NCBI RefSeq assembly: GCF_009828855.1
Contig: NZ_WUAG01000001.1
Coordinates: 620,001 to 684,000 of the forward strand
Source: Psychromonas sp. L1A2
GTDB lineage: Bacteria > Pseudomonadota > Gammaproteobacteria > Enterobacterales > Psychromonadaceae
Direction: 5' to 3'
Length of the DNA stretch: 64,000 nucleotides
Part shown: one piece after another, positions 10,023 to 19,318 of the stretch
How the letters are laid out: every line of letters begins with the position of its first letter
How positions within the stretch are numbered: position 1 is the first letter of the stretch
The notes under the pieces: generated by a model
Seen by the model: only the letters and a program-made list of their open reading frames with translations
What the model was told of the DNA's origin: nothing
The model's database searches: none
Program-made: the position numbers and the translations under genes

Positions 10023-10226
10023 GACAATGACTAGTCATTGTCGAAGGTTGCAATGTAGAGTTGGTTTTCAAACTAGTGACTTAGAGGGCAAGCGGTGAAG
10101 TAAACACTTTCATTGTTTGTTCACTTCACTGCTTACTGAATTTTGCACCTTGAAGGGTAACGGGTATAAAAGGCGATATCTGTTTTATAGTTTGGACGAT
10201 AGCGATCCATGACCTATCGCTATCGT
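10023..10226. other. Three consecutive hairpins in a gene-free stretch
   Basis: Three inverted repeats follow one another. The first is a perfect 20-base palindrome at 10023-10042. The second is a 12-bp stem with one G-U pair at 10090-10101/10123-10134, with a 21-base loop that can itself pair. The third is a perfect 11-bp stem at 10196-10206/10216-10226 around a 9-base loop. No reading frame or T-tract accompanies them. A structured RNA, a decayed mobile element or recombination sites are all possible. Confidence 0.45.
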
Positions 10227-10342
10227 TCTAAATGAATGATGAAATTTAAAAACTTAGCTGTATCACCTAAAGAAGTTGCTTTGTGTTTCTTAAAGTGAAC
10301 TTTCTATAATAAATTGCATAGGTGAACTTTCAGTAACAATTT

Positions 10343-11197
10343 TTAATTTGCAGATAATAATGTCGGATTAATCACTAAATTCCTTACTCCATGAGCATGA
10401 TTTTCATCATATATATTACCTTGTAACCATCTACCAACTGTATTTATGTCAACCTTAAGTACCTCGGGACGAACGTTCCAAGTCACCTGATAAGGAGATC
10501 CCACTTCATTATAACTTGGTCCTGTTGTTGAACCTCTGTATTGAATCGCATTGCCTGAATTATCAGGAATGTGTAATGCCTGTTGGTAACCTTCTTTTTC
10601 TGCATTCGCTGTTAATGCTATAAAATCGAGTGCATGAGGGTCATTTACTAATACGTAAACCTGCGTCTCTACACGTAGTAAAGGTGTTTTTGTTGTATCT
10701 GTTAAACAAGAGGCTAACGTAGGTCCAGGTTTAACGTTTGCTGTTGAGTGTACGTAATGCACTTCAATAGTATCGCCTGGTATTAAATTACTATGTTCAC
10801 TTTCTCCAATTTTTTCACTGGTTGGTGTAAGTTCTGCTTCAGTTAATGTTCCTGAATATTTATAACCACTATTATTTCCTTTACCGTCTCCATTACCTGC
10901 ATATTGTGTGAACTCACCTCCTTTATGTTCTGCATTTTTATGGAAGTGAATGTTACATAAATTCATTTTTGTATAAAGAGGTGCAATGCTAAAAGATTGA
11001 GGGTTTGTACCTGCTATATGGTCAATGTTACGAGGTGATTGTGGCCCAAAGTCTTTATCTTGAGTATTACTTTTAAGTTCAAGTCGTTGTGCCTGTATTA
11101 CTTGATCAGATACTTGATGTTCATTATGTTGCGCATTAGCTATTGAAAAAGGCAGTAGTGTTACTGTTGTACACAATAGTACTATGTATTTATTCAT
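10343..11197 (-). CDS. Delta-class carbonic anhydrase, exported
   Basis: A 284-residue protein with a clear signal peptide (MNKYIVLLCTTVTLLPFSIANA). The core carries CNIHFHKNAEHKGGEF, a histidine-rich strand of the kind found in delta-class carbonic anhydrases, with further conserved-looking blocks (IEVHYVHSTANVKPGP, WNVRPEVLKVDI). Such enzymes interconvert CO2 and bicarbonate, here in the periplasm, with zinc held by histidines. The longest frame starts 35 codons upstream (11302), inside a repeat element. The signal peptide argues for the ATG at 11197. It is monocistronic. I am confident of the export and fairly confident of the family. Confidence 0.75.
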   Translation of the reverse strand: MNKYIVLLCTTVTLLPFSIANAQHNEHQVSDQVIQAQRLELKSNTQDKDFGPQSPRNIDHIAGTNPQSFSIAPLYTKMNLCNIHFHKNAEHKGGEFTQYAGNGDGKGNNSGYKYSGTLTEAELTPTSEKIGESEHSNLIPGDTIEVHYVHSTANVKPGPTLASCLTDTTKTPLLRVETQVYVLVNDPHALDFIALTANAEKEGYQQALHIPDNSGNAIQYRGSTTGPSYNEVGSPYQVTWNVRPEVLKVDINTVGRWLQGNIYDENHAHGVRNLVINPTLLSAN

Positions 11198-11215
11198 CTT
11201 TGTATTTCCGTTTTT

Positions 11216-11440
11216 AATACCAATCACACAAATTAACAGATCTATTTTGCTGCTTAAAATAACTGATTGTTTCGTTATAAGTTTCGTAAAGGGAGCAACC
11301 ATTAAAGCATTAAACTCTTTTAGTTAATTCTCCGACAGACGATTAACGAAGTTAATCTTCGAAAGGCCTTAACTTATGCCTTAAGCTAAGCCATTTTTAT
11401 TGCGCAAAATTTAGAACACTTATTTAATGTAATTGGTATA
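11216..11440 (+). repeat. Dispersed short repeat, long variant
   Basis: About 225 bases between 'aataccaatcacacaaatta' and 'ttatttaatgtaattggta', which are imperfect inverted repeats of each other. The body matches the 165-base copies but holds about 60 extra bases after 'gggagcaaccattaaag', including two small hairpins ('ttaactcttttagttaa' and 'gattaacgaagttaatc'). It lies in the promoter region of the carbonic anhydrase gene. Confidence 0.75.
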
Positions 11441-11488
11441 GTGAAAGCTCTACTTTAAATCGAGCATGTTTAAATGTTAAAAATACTG

Positions 11489-11512
11489 GTTGTTGTTGTT
11501 GTTGTTGTTGTT
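11489..11512. repeat. GTT trinucleotide microsatellite
   Basis: Eight perfect GTT units in the gene-free stretch ahead of the DMT transporter gene. Such a tract can vary by replication slippage. It is about 140 bases from the start codon, so an effect on that promoter is possible but not shown. Confidence 0.85.
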
Positions 11513-11649
11513 TATTAGTGCTGTACATGATGATTTTTGACTATAATTTAGGCCCATCATATTGAAATTAAAAGCTCAAATAAATAGCTAGTAACGATAA
11601 GAATACGATAAACTAAACTTCTATTGTTCTTAATCAAATTAGTGTCAGT

Positions 11650-12534
11650 ATGTTTCAAAAATTTTTCCTGTCGATACCTATTAGTTTACGATTTATGCTG
11701 TTATCTGCATTTTCTTTTGCATTAATGACGGCTTGTGTGAAATTAGTCAGTACTCACAATATTCCTGTTTTTGAAATTGTTGCTGCACGTGGTTTAGTAT
11801 CATTAATCATTAGTTATGTTGATATTAAAAGAAAAAAAATACCGATATGGGGAAACAATAAAGTTCTATTAATAGCCCGTGGAGTTGTTGGAACACTTGC
11901 TTTGCTGTGTGTGTATTACGCGGTGACAACATTACCTTTAGTAGAAGCAACGTTATTACAGTATCTCTATCCTGTATTTACTGCTATTTTGGCGTTTTTA
12001 TTTTTAAAAGAAAGAATTCAACGTTCAACCTTGATTTGTATTTTATTGTGTCTGTTAGGCTTGTTTGCGATGGTTAAACCGAATCTATCGCTTAATAGTG
12101 AAGTTGTACTACCTTGGTTTAGTGTTTTTATTGCTTTATTGGGGGCATTAGGCAGTGGTACCGCATATGTGATCGTAAAACGATTAAGTAAATGCGAAGA
12201 TAGTTCGGTGATTATCTTTTATTTTCCTCTGATTGCATTACCGTTATCCATTATTTTGTTAGGCGATAATTTTGTGATGCCTGATACAGAAGCGCTAATA
12301 TTATTGTTATTTGTGGGGATATTTACCCAGATGGGACAGGTCGGTTTAACCAAAGCGATGCAAAGTGAAGTTGCCGCTAAAGTCAGTGCTTTTTCTTATG
12401 TTCAAATTATATTCTCAACTATATTAGGTGTGATTATCTTTAATGAAGTTCCTTCTTTTTGGACATTAATAGGCGGCATATTGATCATTTTAGGAGCGTT
12501 GGTTAACGTTTTTGGCAGTAAAAAAAAGCAGTAA
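11650..12534 (+). CDS. EamA/DMT-family transporter
   Basis: A 294-residue inner-membrane protein with about ten hydrophobic segments arranged as two EamA repeats. The end of the first repeat, EATLLQYLYPVFTAILAFLFLKERI, is typical of drug/metabolite transporters of the RarD/YdcZ/S-adenosylmethionine carrier type. The second repeat ends with GVIIFNEVPSFWTLIGGILI. The substrate cannot be told from sequence. It is a single gene between a repeat-bearing spacer and a 283-base gap before the RIO kinase gene. Confidence 0.85.
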   Translation: MFQKFFLSIPISLRFMLLSAFSFALMTACVKLVSTHNIPVFEIVAARGLVSLIISYVDIKRKKIPIWGNNKVLLIARGVVGTLALLCVYYAVTTLPLVEATLLQYLYPVFTAILAFLFLKERIQRSTLICILLCLLGLFAMVKPNLSLNSEVVLPWFSVFIALLGALGSGTAYVIVKRLSKCEDSSVIIFYFPLIALPLSIILLGDNFVMPDTEALILLLFVGIFTQMGQVGLTKAMQSEVAAKVSAFSYVQIIFSTILGVIIFNEVPSFWTLIGGILIILGALVNVFGSKKKQ

Positions 12535-12817
12535 GATTTTGATCTTTTACTAGATGATTATTTAAATACATAAAATACCGTTCAACATCATAAAATGAAC
12601 TAATACGGCATAAATGAATGATTTAAAAATATACTTGGTCTATTTCAAATGAACTTAAATTTATTTTTAATGACTATAGTTGAATAAAAAAGAAACAATG
12701 CTTATCTATTTACCTAACTATAGTATTATGGCCTATCATTGTTTCTGTTAAATCAGCTTACAAATTTACTTAGCATTCAGCTATTTCAACCAAATATTAG
12801 AAAACTTAATTATATAA

Positions 12818-13666
12818 ATGAAAATACCTAAAAGAATCCAGCCATTAGTTGACGATGGCATTGTAGATAGTGTTTTACGACAATTAATGAGCGGCAAGGA
12901 AGCAACGGTTTATGTTGTTCAATGTGGCGATGAAGTACGTTGTGCAAAGGTTTATAAAGAAGCTAGCAAGCGTAGTTTTAAAAATGCTGTTTTGTATAAT
13001 GAAGGACGAAAGGTCCGTAATGGCCGAAATGCTAGAGCAATGCAAAAAGGTTCTAAATTTGGTCGTGAGCAACAAGAAGAAATTTGGCAAAGTACTGAAG
13101 TTGATGCTTTATATAAATTTGCAGATGCAGGTATAAGAGTACCAACGCCTTTTGGATGTTTTGGTGGTGTTTTGATTATGGAACTCATTACTGATGCTGA
13201 TGGCTTTGCTGCACCACGTTTAAATGATGTCACTATGCCAGAAGAAAAAGCGCTAATTGATCACGCGAAAGTAATGGATTATGTCGTGCGCATGTTAAGT
13301 GTTGGTGTTATTCATGGGGATTTATCTGAATTTAACGTATTAGTTGATGAGGAAGGTCCCGTGATCATTGATTTACCACAAGCAGTTGATGCTGCTGGTA
13401 ATAACAATGCAAAGAAAATGTTACTACGCGATGTCAATAATATGACTCAATATTACTCACAGTTTGCTCCTAGCCTTGCGTCTACTCGTTATGGTGATGA
13501 GATTTGGGCCATATTTGAAACGGGTGAATTAACCCCTAAAACAGTATTAACAGGGAAATTTATCGATTCAGAAATCAGTGCTGACGTTGATACTGTTTTA
13601 CATGAAATAAATGCTGCACGTGAAGAGGAATTAGATCGCCTAGAGCGTATGTCGGATGGTGAATAA
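12818..13666 (+). CDS. RIO-type serine protein kinase
   Basis: A 282-residue protein of the RIO1 family. It shows the glycine-rich/ATP-binding region with the lysine in CAKVYK (about residue 44), the catalytic loop IHGDLSEFNVL (D168) and the metal-binding IDLPQAV (D185, in place of DFG). Bacterial RIO kinases are soluble and their substrates are poorly known; eukaryotic relatives act in small-subunit ribosome maturation. The ATG is the first in frame after an AT-rich leader. No partner gene is adjacent. The following diguanylate cyclase gene starts 71 bases downstream and may share the transcript. Confidence 0.9.
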   Translation: MKIPKRIQPLVDDGIVDSVLRQLMSGKEATVYVVQCGDEVRCAKVYKEASKRSFKNAVLYNEGRKVRNGRNARAMQKGSKFGREQQEEIWQSTEVDALYKFADAGIRVPTPFGCFGGVLIMELITDADGFAAPRLNDVTMPEEKALIDHAKVMDYVVRMLSVGVIHGDLSEFNVLVDEEGPVIIDLPQAVDAAGNNNAKKMLLRDVNNMTQYYSQFAPSLASTRYGDEIWAIFETGELTPKTVLTGKFIDSEISADVDTVLHEINAAREEELDRLERMSDGE

Positions 13667-13737
13667 AAAACGATAAGTTATTACGGTTTTATTGCTAAAT
13701 GTTTGCCTGATTTTTATGCCTAAGAGTGCTTAATATT

Positions 13738-14835
13738 ATGTTTGATCTTTTCTCATCTATTGTGGCACTTGGCACTAAAAATGAACATTCAAGCGCTGTA
13801 CAAAAGACTCGAATGCTAAATATGCTCGTTCTTTTGACCATCTTGATTGCGATAGTTTATTCCGTTAGTTATATGTACGTATTAAATGAACCTTTGGTTG
13901 CTTTGTTCAACCTTGTTTTGACCAGTGGTTACTTCCTCTCACTTTTTTTTAGTTATCAACACCATCATAAAGCAGCTAAAACTTGGTATTTTTCCTTGAT
14001 TATGCTGCATTTATTTGTGTGTGGTAATCTCTTTTTTACTCAAGAAAGTGGCTTTCATTTTTATTATTTCTTAGTGCCTATTGGCGCGTTATTATTATTT
14101 GAATTAAAAGAAAAAAAGCTTAAAACTACTTTAAGTTTGGTAGCCGCATCATTATTTTTATATTGTGAAAATACCCTTAATGAAAATCCGTTACATGTAT
14201 TTAGTGAAGCTGCGAATCATTTATTGTCCCAATCGGCTTTTTTAGTTGATATGTTCGCTATTATATTGGCGCTGACTTTATTTAGTAAACAAATTGAGAA
14301 GCATGAATTGGGGCTTATTAAGCAAGCCTCTACGGATATGTTAACGGGATTAAATAACCGTCGGTTCTTTTTTCAAGAAGGTGAAAAGTTATTAACAAAA
14401 AAGAATAAAGAAAATAAATCCTATAGTTTGCTGCTCATCGATTTAGATTATTTTAAAAATATTAATGATAAATATGGGCATGCTGTAGGTGATGAATGCT
14501 TGATCATTGTTAGCAATGCTTTACAAAATGTGGGGCCTGAAAATAAGCTTTGTGCACGTATTGGTGGAGAGGAGTTTGCTATTATATTACCTCGTTGTGG
14601 CCCTAAATCTGCAGAAGTCATCGCTGAACATGTTAGAAGTACTATTGAAAGGGTTACTTTGACCACTTCACAAGGAGACTTTGTCGAGTGCTCTGGAAGT
14701 ATTGGTATTAGTCATAATATGGCTAAAAATGAAACCCTAAAAGAATTACTTGAGCAGGCTGATGTCGCTTTATATAAAGCTAAAGATAATGGCCGAAATC
14801 AAGTCGTTTCATACCATCAACTTACTCATTCTTAA
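13738..14835 (+). CDS. Membrane-bound diguanylate cyclase
   Basis: About 365 residues. The N-terminal half has about six hydrophobic segments between residues 28 and 190, an integral membrane sensor domain without a periplasmic loop of note. A GGDEF domain follows: TDMLTGLNNR, then RIGGEEFAIILP (GGEEF about 276-280), and the C-terminal ALYKAKDNGRNQV. Catalytic residues are intact. The RxxD inhibitory site is absent (PENK in its place), unlike the cyclase at 4426, so product inhibition by that site is not expected. ATG 13738 is preferred over GTG 13726. Confidence 0.9.
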   Translation: MFDLFSSIVALGTKNEHSSAVQKTRMLNMLVLLTILIAIVYSVSYMYVLNEPLVALFNLVLTSGYFLSLFFSYQHHHKAAKTWYFSLIMLHLFVCGNLFFTQESGFHFYYFLVPIGALLLFELKEKKLKTTLSLVAASLFLYCENTLNENPLHVFSEAANHLLSQSAFLVDMFAIILALTLFSKQIEKHELGLIKQASTDMLTGLNNRRFFFQEGEKLLTKKNKENKSYSLLLIDLDYFKNINDKYGHAVGDECLIIVSNALQNVGPENKLCARIGGEEFAIILPRCGPKSAEVIAEHVRSTIERVTLTTSQGDFVECSGSIGISHNMAKNETLKELLEQADVALYKAKDNGRNQVVSYHQLTHS

Positions 14836-14958
14836 TGCATATTAATATCATTTTTTTAACAAATATATTCCTTCCCTTTTAGTTACAACTAAACTTTATG
14901 ATAGTGTTATTTTCACTACATTTATTTTTAAACATTTTTTATTTAGGTAGGTCACGAC

Positions 14959-15393
14959 ATGATTACAAAAATTAAGCGATTATTGAATACGTTAATTCCC
15001 GAAGAAAGCCCTAAGTTTGATAGTACATTAGCGATTGTTTGTTTACTTTGCGAAGTCTGTGTTGCAGATGAAAACGCTTCTAAAGAAGAAGAAATTGCAA
15101 TTATTAATACGTTAGAAAAGTTGGTTGATATTGATAAAGAAAAAGCAGCTGAGTTGTTGAAAGTAGGGATGCAAGAAATAACTATCAGTAATTCAGTCTT
15201 TGATTTTACTTCTCAATTAGGTGATTTAGACAGTGAAGCTCGTATTGACCTAATTAAAGCAATGTGGGAAATCGCTTATGCGGATGGGCACTTAGATAAA
15301 ATGGAAGAAGCATTAATACGTAAAGTTGCAGCATTAATTTATGTTAATCATAGTGATTTTATTAGAACGAAACTTTCTGTTAATCCAGAATAG
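14959..15393 (+). CDS. TerB-family protein
   Basis: A 144-residue all-helical acidic protein with the two-repeat TerB/DjlA-N fold. The repeats are recognisable by CEVCVADENASKEEEIAI and EIAYADGHLDKMEEALIRKVA, whose acidic D-E/D-G-H-D residues are thought to bind metal. It is cytoplasmic, with no signal peptide. A good ribosome-binding site (AGGTAGGT) precedes the ATG. No other tellurite-resistance (ter) genes are nearby, so a role in tellurite resistance should not be assumed. It is a single gene. Confidence 0.85.
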   Translation: MITKIKRLLNTLIPEESPKFDSTLAIVCLLCEVCVADENASKEEEIAIINTLEKLVDIDKEKAAELLKVGMQEITISNSVFDFTSQLGDLDSEARIDLIKAMWEIAYADGHLDKMEEALIRKVAALIYVNHSDFIRTKLSVNPE

Positions 15394-15564
15394 TCATTAA
15401 TCAACATGTTATGAGCTTTAAGGTTTGTTAATGTTTCATTTAATAAACCTTAGTTGCGTACAATAAAACCAATTATTGATTTTCTGTTAATGACAGTTAG
15501 TTAATGACATCCTTACCATCAACTAACTACTCCGTTATTAACTCATCATAAAAGTGATATTGCT

Positions 15565-17298
15565 ATGTCTGCTTCTGCATTAAACATCATTAAAAACTAT
15601 CATCAACAAACTAAGCATAGACCAGGCGCATATGCACGATCTGCTGGTTATATGGATTGGGCGAATCAGCCGCTACCTTATCGTTTATATCAAGGTGCTG
15701 AAAAAATTCGTTTACCATTACCGTCACTATTAAAGGATGAGTTAGATAACTCCTCTGCTGGTTATCTAACTGAACGATCTACTAAACCTGCAAAAGCTAT
15801 TTGTCTTGAAAGTATTGCTGCATTATTACAGAACAGTTTAGGGTTATCTGCATGGAAATATTATAACGGCACAGAATGGGCATTACGTGTTAATCCATCG
15901 AGTGGCAATTTACATCCGACAGAGTGCTATTTACTGTTGCCTGATCTTGAGATTGAGACCGAAAGTAACTTAAGTTCAGAGAATAAAAAGGCGTATAGCG
16001 TTCATTATAATCCGTATATTAATTCATTAGAGAATCGCGCTTTACTGCCAGAATCCTCTAGTGAATTATTTATTAAAAAACAAGGTTTTGCACTGGTATT
16101 AACCAGTATTGCTTGGCGTGAAGCGTGGAAGTATGGAGAGCGCGCCTACCGCTATTGCCAACATGATTTAGGTCATGCTCTTGCTGCCTTAAATATTGCT
16201 GCAAACTTAAATAACTGGCAAGTTGAAGTGCTTGATAATGTTTCGAATACAAAACTTCAATCAATATTAGGACTTAATCAATTAGGCTCCATAGCAGAAG
16301 AAGTTGAATATGTTGATTGTGTTTGTTGGGTGAGTTGTGGCAACGCTCGTATAGAAGAGGTTAAAAACCCAGAAAAAGTCAAAAGCCTAGAAGAAGTTAA
16401 AGTCTGGTTAAACGACTTGCCGGAGATAATGTATGTTGATCCTGCTAATCAATTAAGCCAGTCACATCAAGATTGGTCGATTATTGATGATGTTTTTAAT
16501 GCGACTCATCAACAGGATCTTACTTTTTTAACCGCTGAGACAACACCTTCTTCATCAGATCTTTCTGAAAAATCTCTTTCTGTAAAAAATCATGGTGAGC
16601 AAACTGATTCCTCTTTAATTGAACAAAACGCACAAGCACTTATTCATCAACGTCGAAGTGCGCAGAGTTTTGATGCGATCGCGAGTACGATGTCTATTGA
16701 TACTTTTGTCTCTCAATTACAAAAAACATTACCAGAGAAAAATATTCTATTTTCTCTCCTGCCACAACCAGCCCAAACTCATTTAATGCTATTTGTTCAT
16801 CATGTTGAAGGGATAAACTCGGGGTTATATCTTTGGTTGCGTAATCCATCTCATTTAAATGCATTAAAGTCAGCAATGCATAGTGATTTTGAATGGTCAC
16901 AAACAATAGAAAATCAGCCTTTATATTTATTAAAAAAAGGTGATTATAGAAAAATAGCTAAGGCAGTAAGTTGTGAGCAAGATATAGCAGCAGACAGTAC
17001 CTATAGCTTAGGGATGTTAACTAAATTTGAAGATAACCTAACCCGTTCGGCAAGCCAATATCCTTTGTTATTTTGGGAAACAGGTATGATTGGGCAAGCA
17101 TTATATTTAGCCGCTGAAAGTGATGGTTATCGAGGCACTGGTATTGGGTGTTTCTTTGACGATCTTGTTCATGATTTATTAGGATTAAAAGATCAAGAGT
17201 GGCAGAGTCTATATCATTTTACTGTAGGTAAGCACATTGATGATATGCGTATTTCAACCAAGCCGGCATACTTCCATTTACAAGCATCAGCAGAGTGA
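15565..17298 (+). CDS. Tandem SagB/ThcOx-type nitroreductase-fold protein
   Basis: A 577-residue protein with two nitroreductase-like halves. The first half (about 80-270) holds WALRVNPSSGNLHPTECYLLL and CQHDLGHALAALNIAANLNNW, the flavin-binding signatures of SagB/thiazoline oxidases. The second half (about 355-570) has HQRRSAQSFD and AESDGYRGTGIGCFFDD. SagB proteins oxidise azoline rings of ribosomal peptides using FMN. Here there is no cyclodehydratase, precursor peptide or export gene nearby, so the substrate is unknown and it may act on a small molecule. It is 68 bases from the pterin dehydratase gene and could share a transcript with it. Confidence 0.85.
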   Translation: MSASALNIIKNYHQQTKHRPGAYARSAGYMDWANQPLPYRLYQGAEKIRLPLPSLLKDELDNSSAGYLTERSTKPAKAICLESIAALLQNSLGLSAWKYYNGTEWALRVNPSSGNLHPTECYLLLPDLEIETESNLSSENKKAYSVHYNPYINSLENRALLPESSSELFIKKQGFALVLTSIAWREAWKYGERAYRYCQHDLGHALAALNIAANLNNWQVEVLDNVSNTKLQSILGLNQLGSIAEEVEYVDCVCWVSCGNARIEEVKNPEKVKSLEEVKVWLNDLPEIMYVDPANQLSQSHQDWSIIDDVFNATHQQDLTFLTAETTPSSSDLSEKSLSVKNHGEQTDSSLIEQNAQALIHQRRSAQSFDAIASTMSIDTFVSQLQKTLPEKNILFSLLPQPAQTHLMLFVHHVEGINSGLYLWLRNPSHLNALKSAMHSDFEWSQTIENQPLYLLKKGDYRKIAKAVSCEQDIAADSTYSLGMLTKFEDNLTRSASQYPLLFWETGMIGQALYLAAESDGYRGTGIGCFFDDLVHDLLGLKDQEWQSLYHFTVGKHIDDMRISTKPAYFHLQASAE

Positions 17299-17366
17299 TT
17301 ATTTTTTGTAAATAACCAGAGTAGATCGATGATCATAAATCCAAAATATAAAAATAGGTAATTATA

Positions 17367-17729
17367 ATGATATTGTTAACTGAACAAACATGTAGTGCAT
17401 GCGATGCGAGTGCAGCAAAACAACCATTAGCAGAAGGTGATATTTCAGAGTTACTTGTGCAGTTAAAAACGCAATTTAATGATTGGTCTTTGGTAAAAGA
17501 TAAAGGGGTAGAAAAACTATCCTGTGCATTTGTAACTAAGCGTTATAAAAACTCATTAAAGTTTACTAATCAAGTTGCTGAGCTAGCAGAATCAGTCAAT
17601 CACCATCCGCTGATCGTTGTTGAATACGGGATGGTAACTGTTCAATGGTGGAGTCATAATATTAAAGGGTTACATCAAAATGATTTTATTATGGCCGCTA
17701 AAACCAGTGCGTTATTCTTAGCGTTATAA
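17367..17729 (+). CDS. phhB: Pterin-4a-carbinolamine dehydratase
   Basis: A 120-residue protein with the family signature ESVNHHPLIVVEYGMVTVQW, whose histidines take part in dehydration of 4a-hydroxytetrahydrobiopterin. The N-terminal CSACDASAAK is typical of the proteobacterial type. It normally recycles the pterin cofactor of phenylalanine hydroxylase, but no phhA lies in this window. AGGT 8 bases before the ATG supports the start. It lies downstream of the SagB-type gene in the same orientation and converges with a GNAT gene. Confidence 0.92.
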   Translation: MILLTEQTCSACDASAAKQPLAEGDISELLVQLKTQFNDWSLVKDKGVEKLSCAFVTKRYKNSLKFTNQVAELAESVNHHPLIVVEYGMVTVQWWSHNIKGLHQNDFIMAAKTSALFLAL

Positions 17730-17772
17730 CCCATTATTTAAACTAAGCAATTTATTGGTTTAAACAGGTGCT

Positions 17773-18348
17773 TTACAGGTGCCTTTTTAACAATAAATCT
17801 GTTTGGATATCTCCACCCATATTAAAATCATGCTCACCAAATTGTTCAAAGCCCATTTTGTAGTAAAAATTTAATGCAGGGAAGTTATGTTCCCAAACAC
17901 CTAGCCATAAGTATTTTTTGTTCTGTTCAATTGCTCGCTCAATAGCGAATGAGATTAATTTTTTACCTAAACCTTGTGATAAAAAGTCTTTAAGTATATA
18001 AATTTTTTCGACCTCCAATGCCTTTGCATCAAATATATCTGTTTGTGCATCATCGACGTTTAATTTCAAAAAACCAGCTAGCTTAGCGTCTGTATTTTTA
18101 GCTTCACTTTCAGATATGCTTTCTGATGTATTAGAAGTGACATAAAGAAAATAAAATTCACTGTTTGTATTTTGAAGTTGTGCAGATAATTTCTCTATAT
18201 TGAGCGACTCTTTATAATACTGCTGCAGTAAAGCCTCACTATTAGTATCAGAAAAAGTTTCTTGGTAGGTTCTTATCGCTACATCTTGTAATAATGTAAC
18301 CTGGGATAAATGAGATGGCTCTATTGTTGAAGTTGATTTTTTAAACAT
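17773..18348 (-). CDS. GNAT-family N-acetyltransferase
   Basis: A 191-residue protein with the GNAT fold. The acetyl-CoA loop motif A reads EKIYILKDFLSQGLGKKLISFA (the Q/R-x-x-G-x-G/A equivalent is QGLGKK), followed by WLGVWEHNFPALNFYYKMGFEQFGEHDF, the typical motif B with a conserved tyrosine. The N-terminal half contains a low-complexity loop rich in S, E and T (SNTSESISESEAKNTDA). The acceptor substrate cannot be inferred. It is monocistronic and convergent with phhB. Confidence 0.88.
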   Translation of the reverse strand: MFKKSTSTIEPSHLSQVTLLQDVAIRTYQETFSDTNSEALLQQYYKESLNIEKLSAQLQNTNSEFYFLYVTSNTSESISESEAKNTDAKLAGFLKLNVDDAQTDIFDAKALEVEKIYILKDFLSQGLGKKLISFAIERAIEQNKKYLWLGVWEHNFPALNFYYKMGFEQFGEHDFNMGGDIQTDLLLKRHL

Positions 18349-18482
18349 TGTTCCTCAATCCCTATCTTCATTTATTTAATTTGATTGTAACTAATAAGTT
18401 ATCTTAATTCATCGGCTTCTTCACTTGACGATTTATCGACATAATCGCATTATGACTCTTTATATATTAGCTTGAGAGTAAT

Positions 18483-19112
18483 ATGAAGCTTATTTTTAAT
18501 GGACCTGAAAACGGTCCTTTATTTGTTTTTTCCCATGGCGCAGGCGCACCACTAACGTCAGACTTTATGGAAAAGGTAAGTGTTGGCTTGGCTGAACAAG
18601 GTATTCGAGTTGCCCGCTTTAATTTTAACTATATGCAGCAGCGCGTAGACACAGGAAGTCGCCGACCTCCTGAGCGAGCGCCTCAGTTAATTAAACAATT
18701 TTTAGAGGTTGTACAAACACTTGATCAGCCAATGGTGATAGGAGGAAAGTCAATGGGAGGACGTATGGCTACTCTCTTAGCCACTGAATATTCTCCTGAA
18801 CAGCTAAAACAGGTTAAAGGAATTGCTTGTTTAGGTTATCCTTTTCACCCACAGGGAAAACCTGAAAAATTACGTACAGAACATTTAGCTGTAATTAAAC
18901 AACCTATTGCTATTATTCAAGGTTCACGTGATAAACTTGGCGACCAAAATGAAGTCATCAGTTATTCTTTACCTGTAACATTTCAATGGTGTTGGTTAGA
19001 AGATGGCGATCATGACTTTAAACCTAGAGTCAAAAGTGGCTTTACACATCAGCAGCATATTGAATCAAGTATTACGTATTTAGCTGCTTATATTAAAAGT
19101 TGTCTTGTTTAA
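18483..19112 (+). CDS. Alpha/beta-hydrolase of the Tex30/KANSL3-like family
   Basis: A 209-residue cytoplasmic hydrolase. The order of motifs fits the fold: FSHGAGAPLTSDFME (oxyanion region), the nucleophile elbow GGKSMGG (S90), the acid in QGSRDKLGD and the histidine in EDGDHDFKPR. The RRPPERAPQLIKQF segment after the second strand is typical of this small COG3571-like group. The substrate is unknown. It is a single gene divergent from the preceding acetyltransferase gene. Confidence 0.85.
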   Translation: MKLIFNGPENGPLFVFSHGAGAPLTSDFMEKVSVGLAEQGIRVARFNFNYMQQRVDTGSRRPPERAPQLIKQFLEVVQTLDQPMVIGGKSMGGRMATLLATEYSPEQLKQVKGIACLGYPFHPQGKPEKLRTEHLAVIKQPIAIIQGSRDKLGDQNEVISYSLPVTFQWCWLEDGDHDFKPRVKSGFTHQQHIESSITYLAAYIKSCLV

Positions 19113-19318
19113 AATAAAACTGAAAAATAAAACGAGCTTATTTTTCATGAATTAAAATCGAATATGGTCACTGTTTATTCAATAATCTGGATTAATTGTG
19201 GTTTTTTTGTAAAAGAATTGTGGATGTATTGTAGATTATTTTTTAAAATCTATTGCTCGCCCATACACACGCAGAATATTTGTGCTTGTTAAAGCATTCA
19301 GATACATAAGGGATTTAC

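Noticed and set aside
11198-11302. N-terminal extension of the carbonic anhydrase from the upstream ATG
   Set aside because: The extension is encoded by the end of a dispersed repeat and would place the signal peptide inside the protein.
12531-12550. Terminator after the DMT transporter gene (aagat/atctt with T residues)
   Set aside because: A stem of only five AT-rich base pairs is too weak to call.
14959-15393. A tellurite-resistance system
   Set aside because: Only a lone TerB-fold protein is present, without terC, terD or terZ partners.
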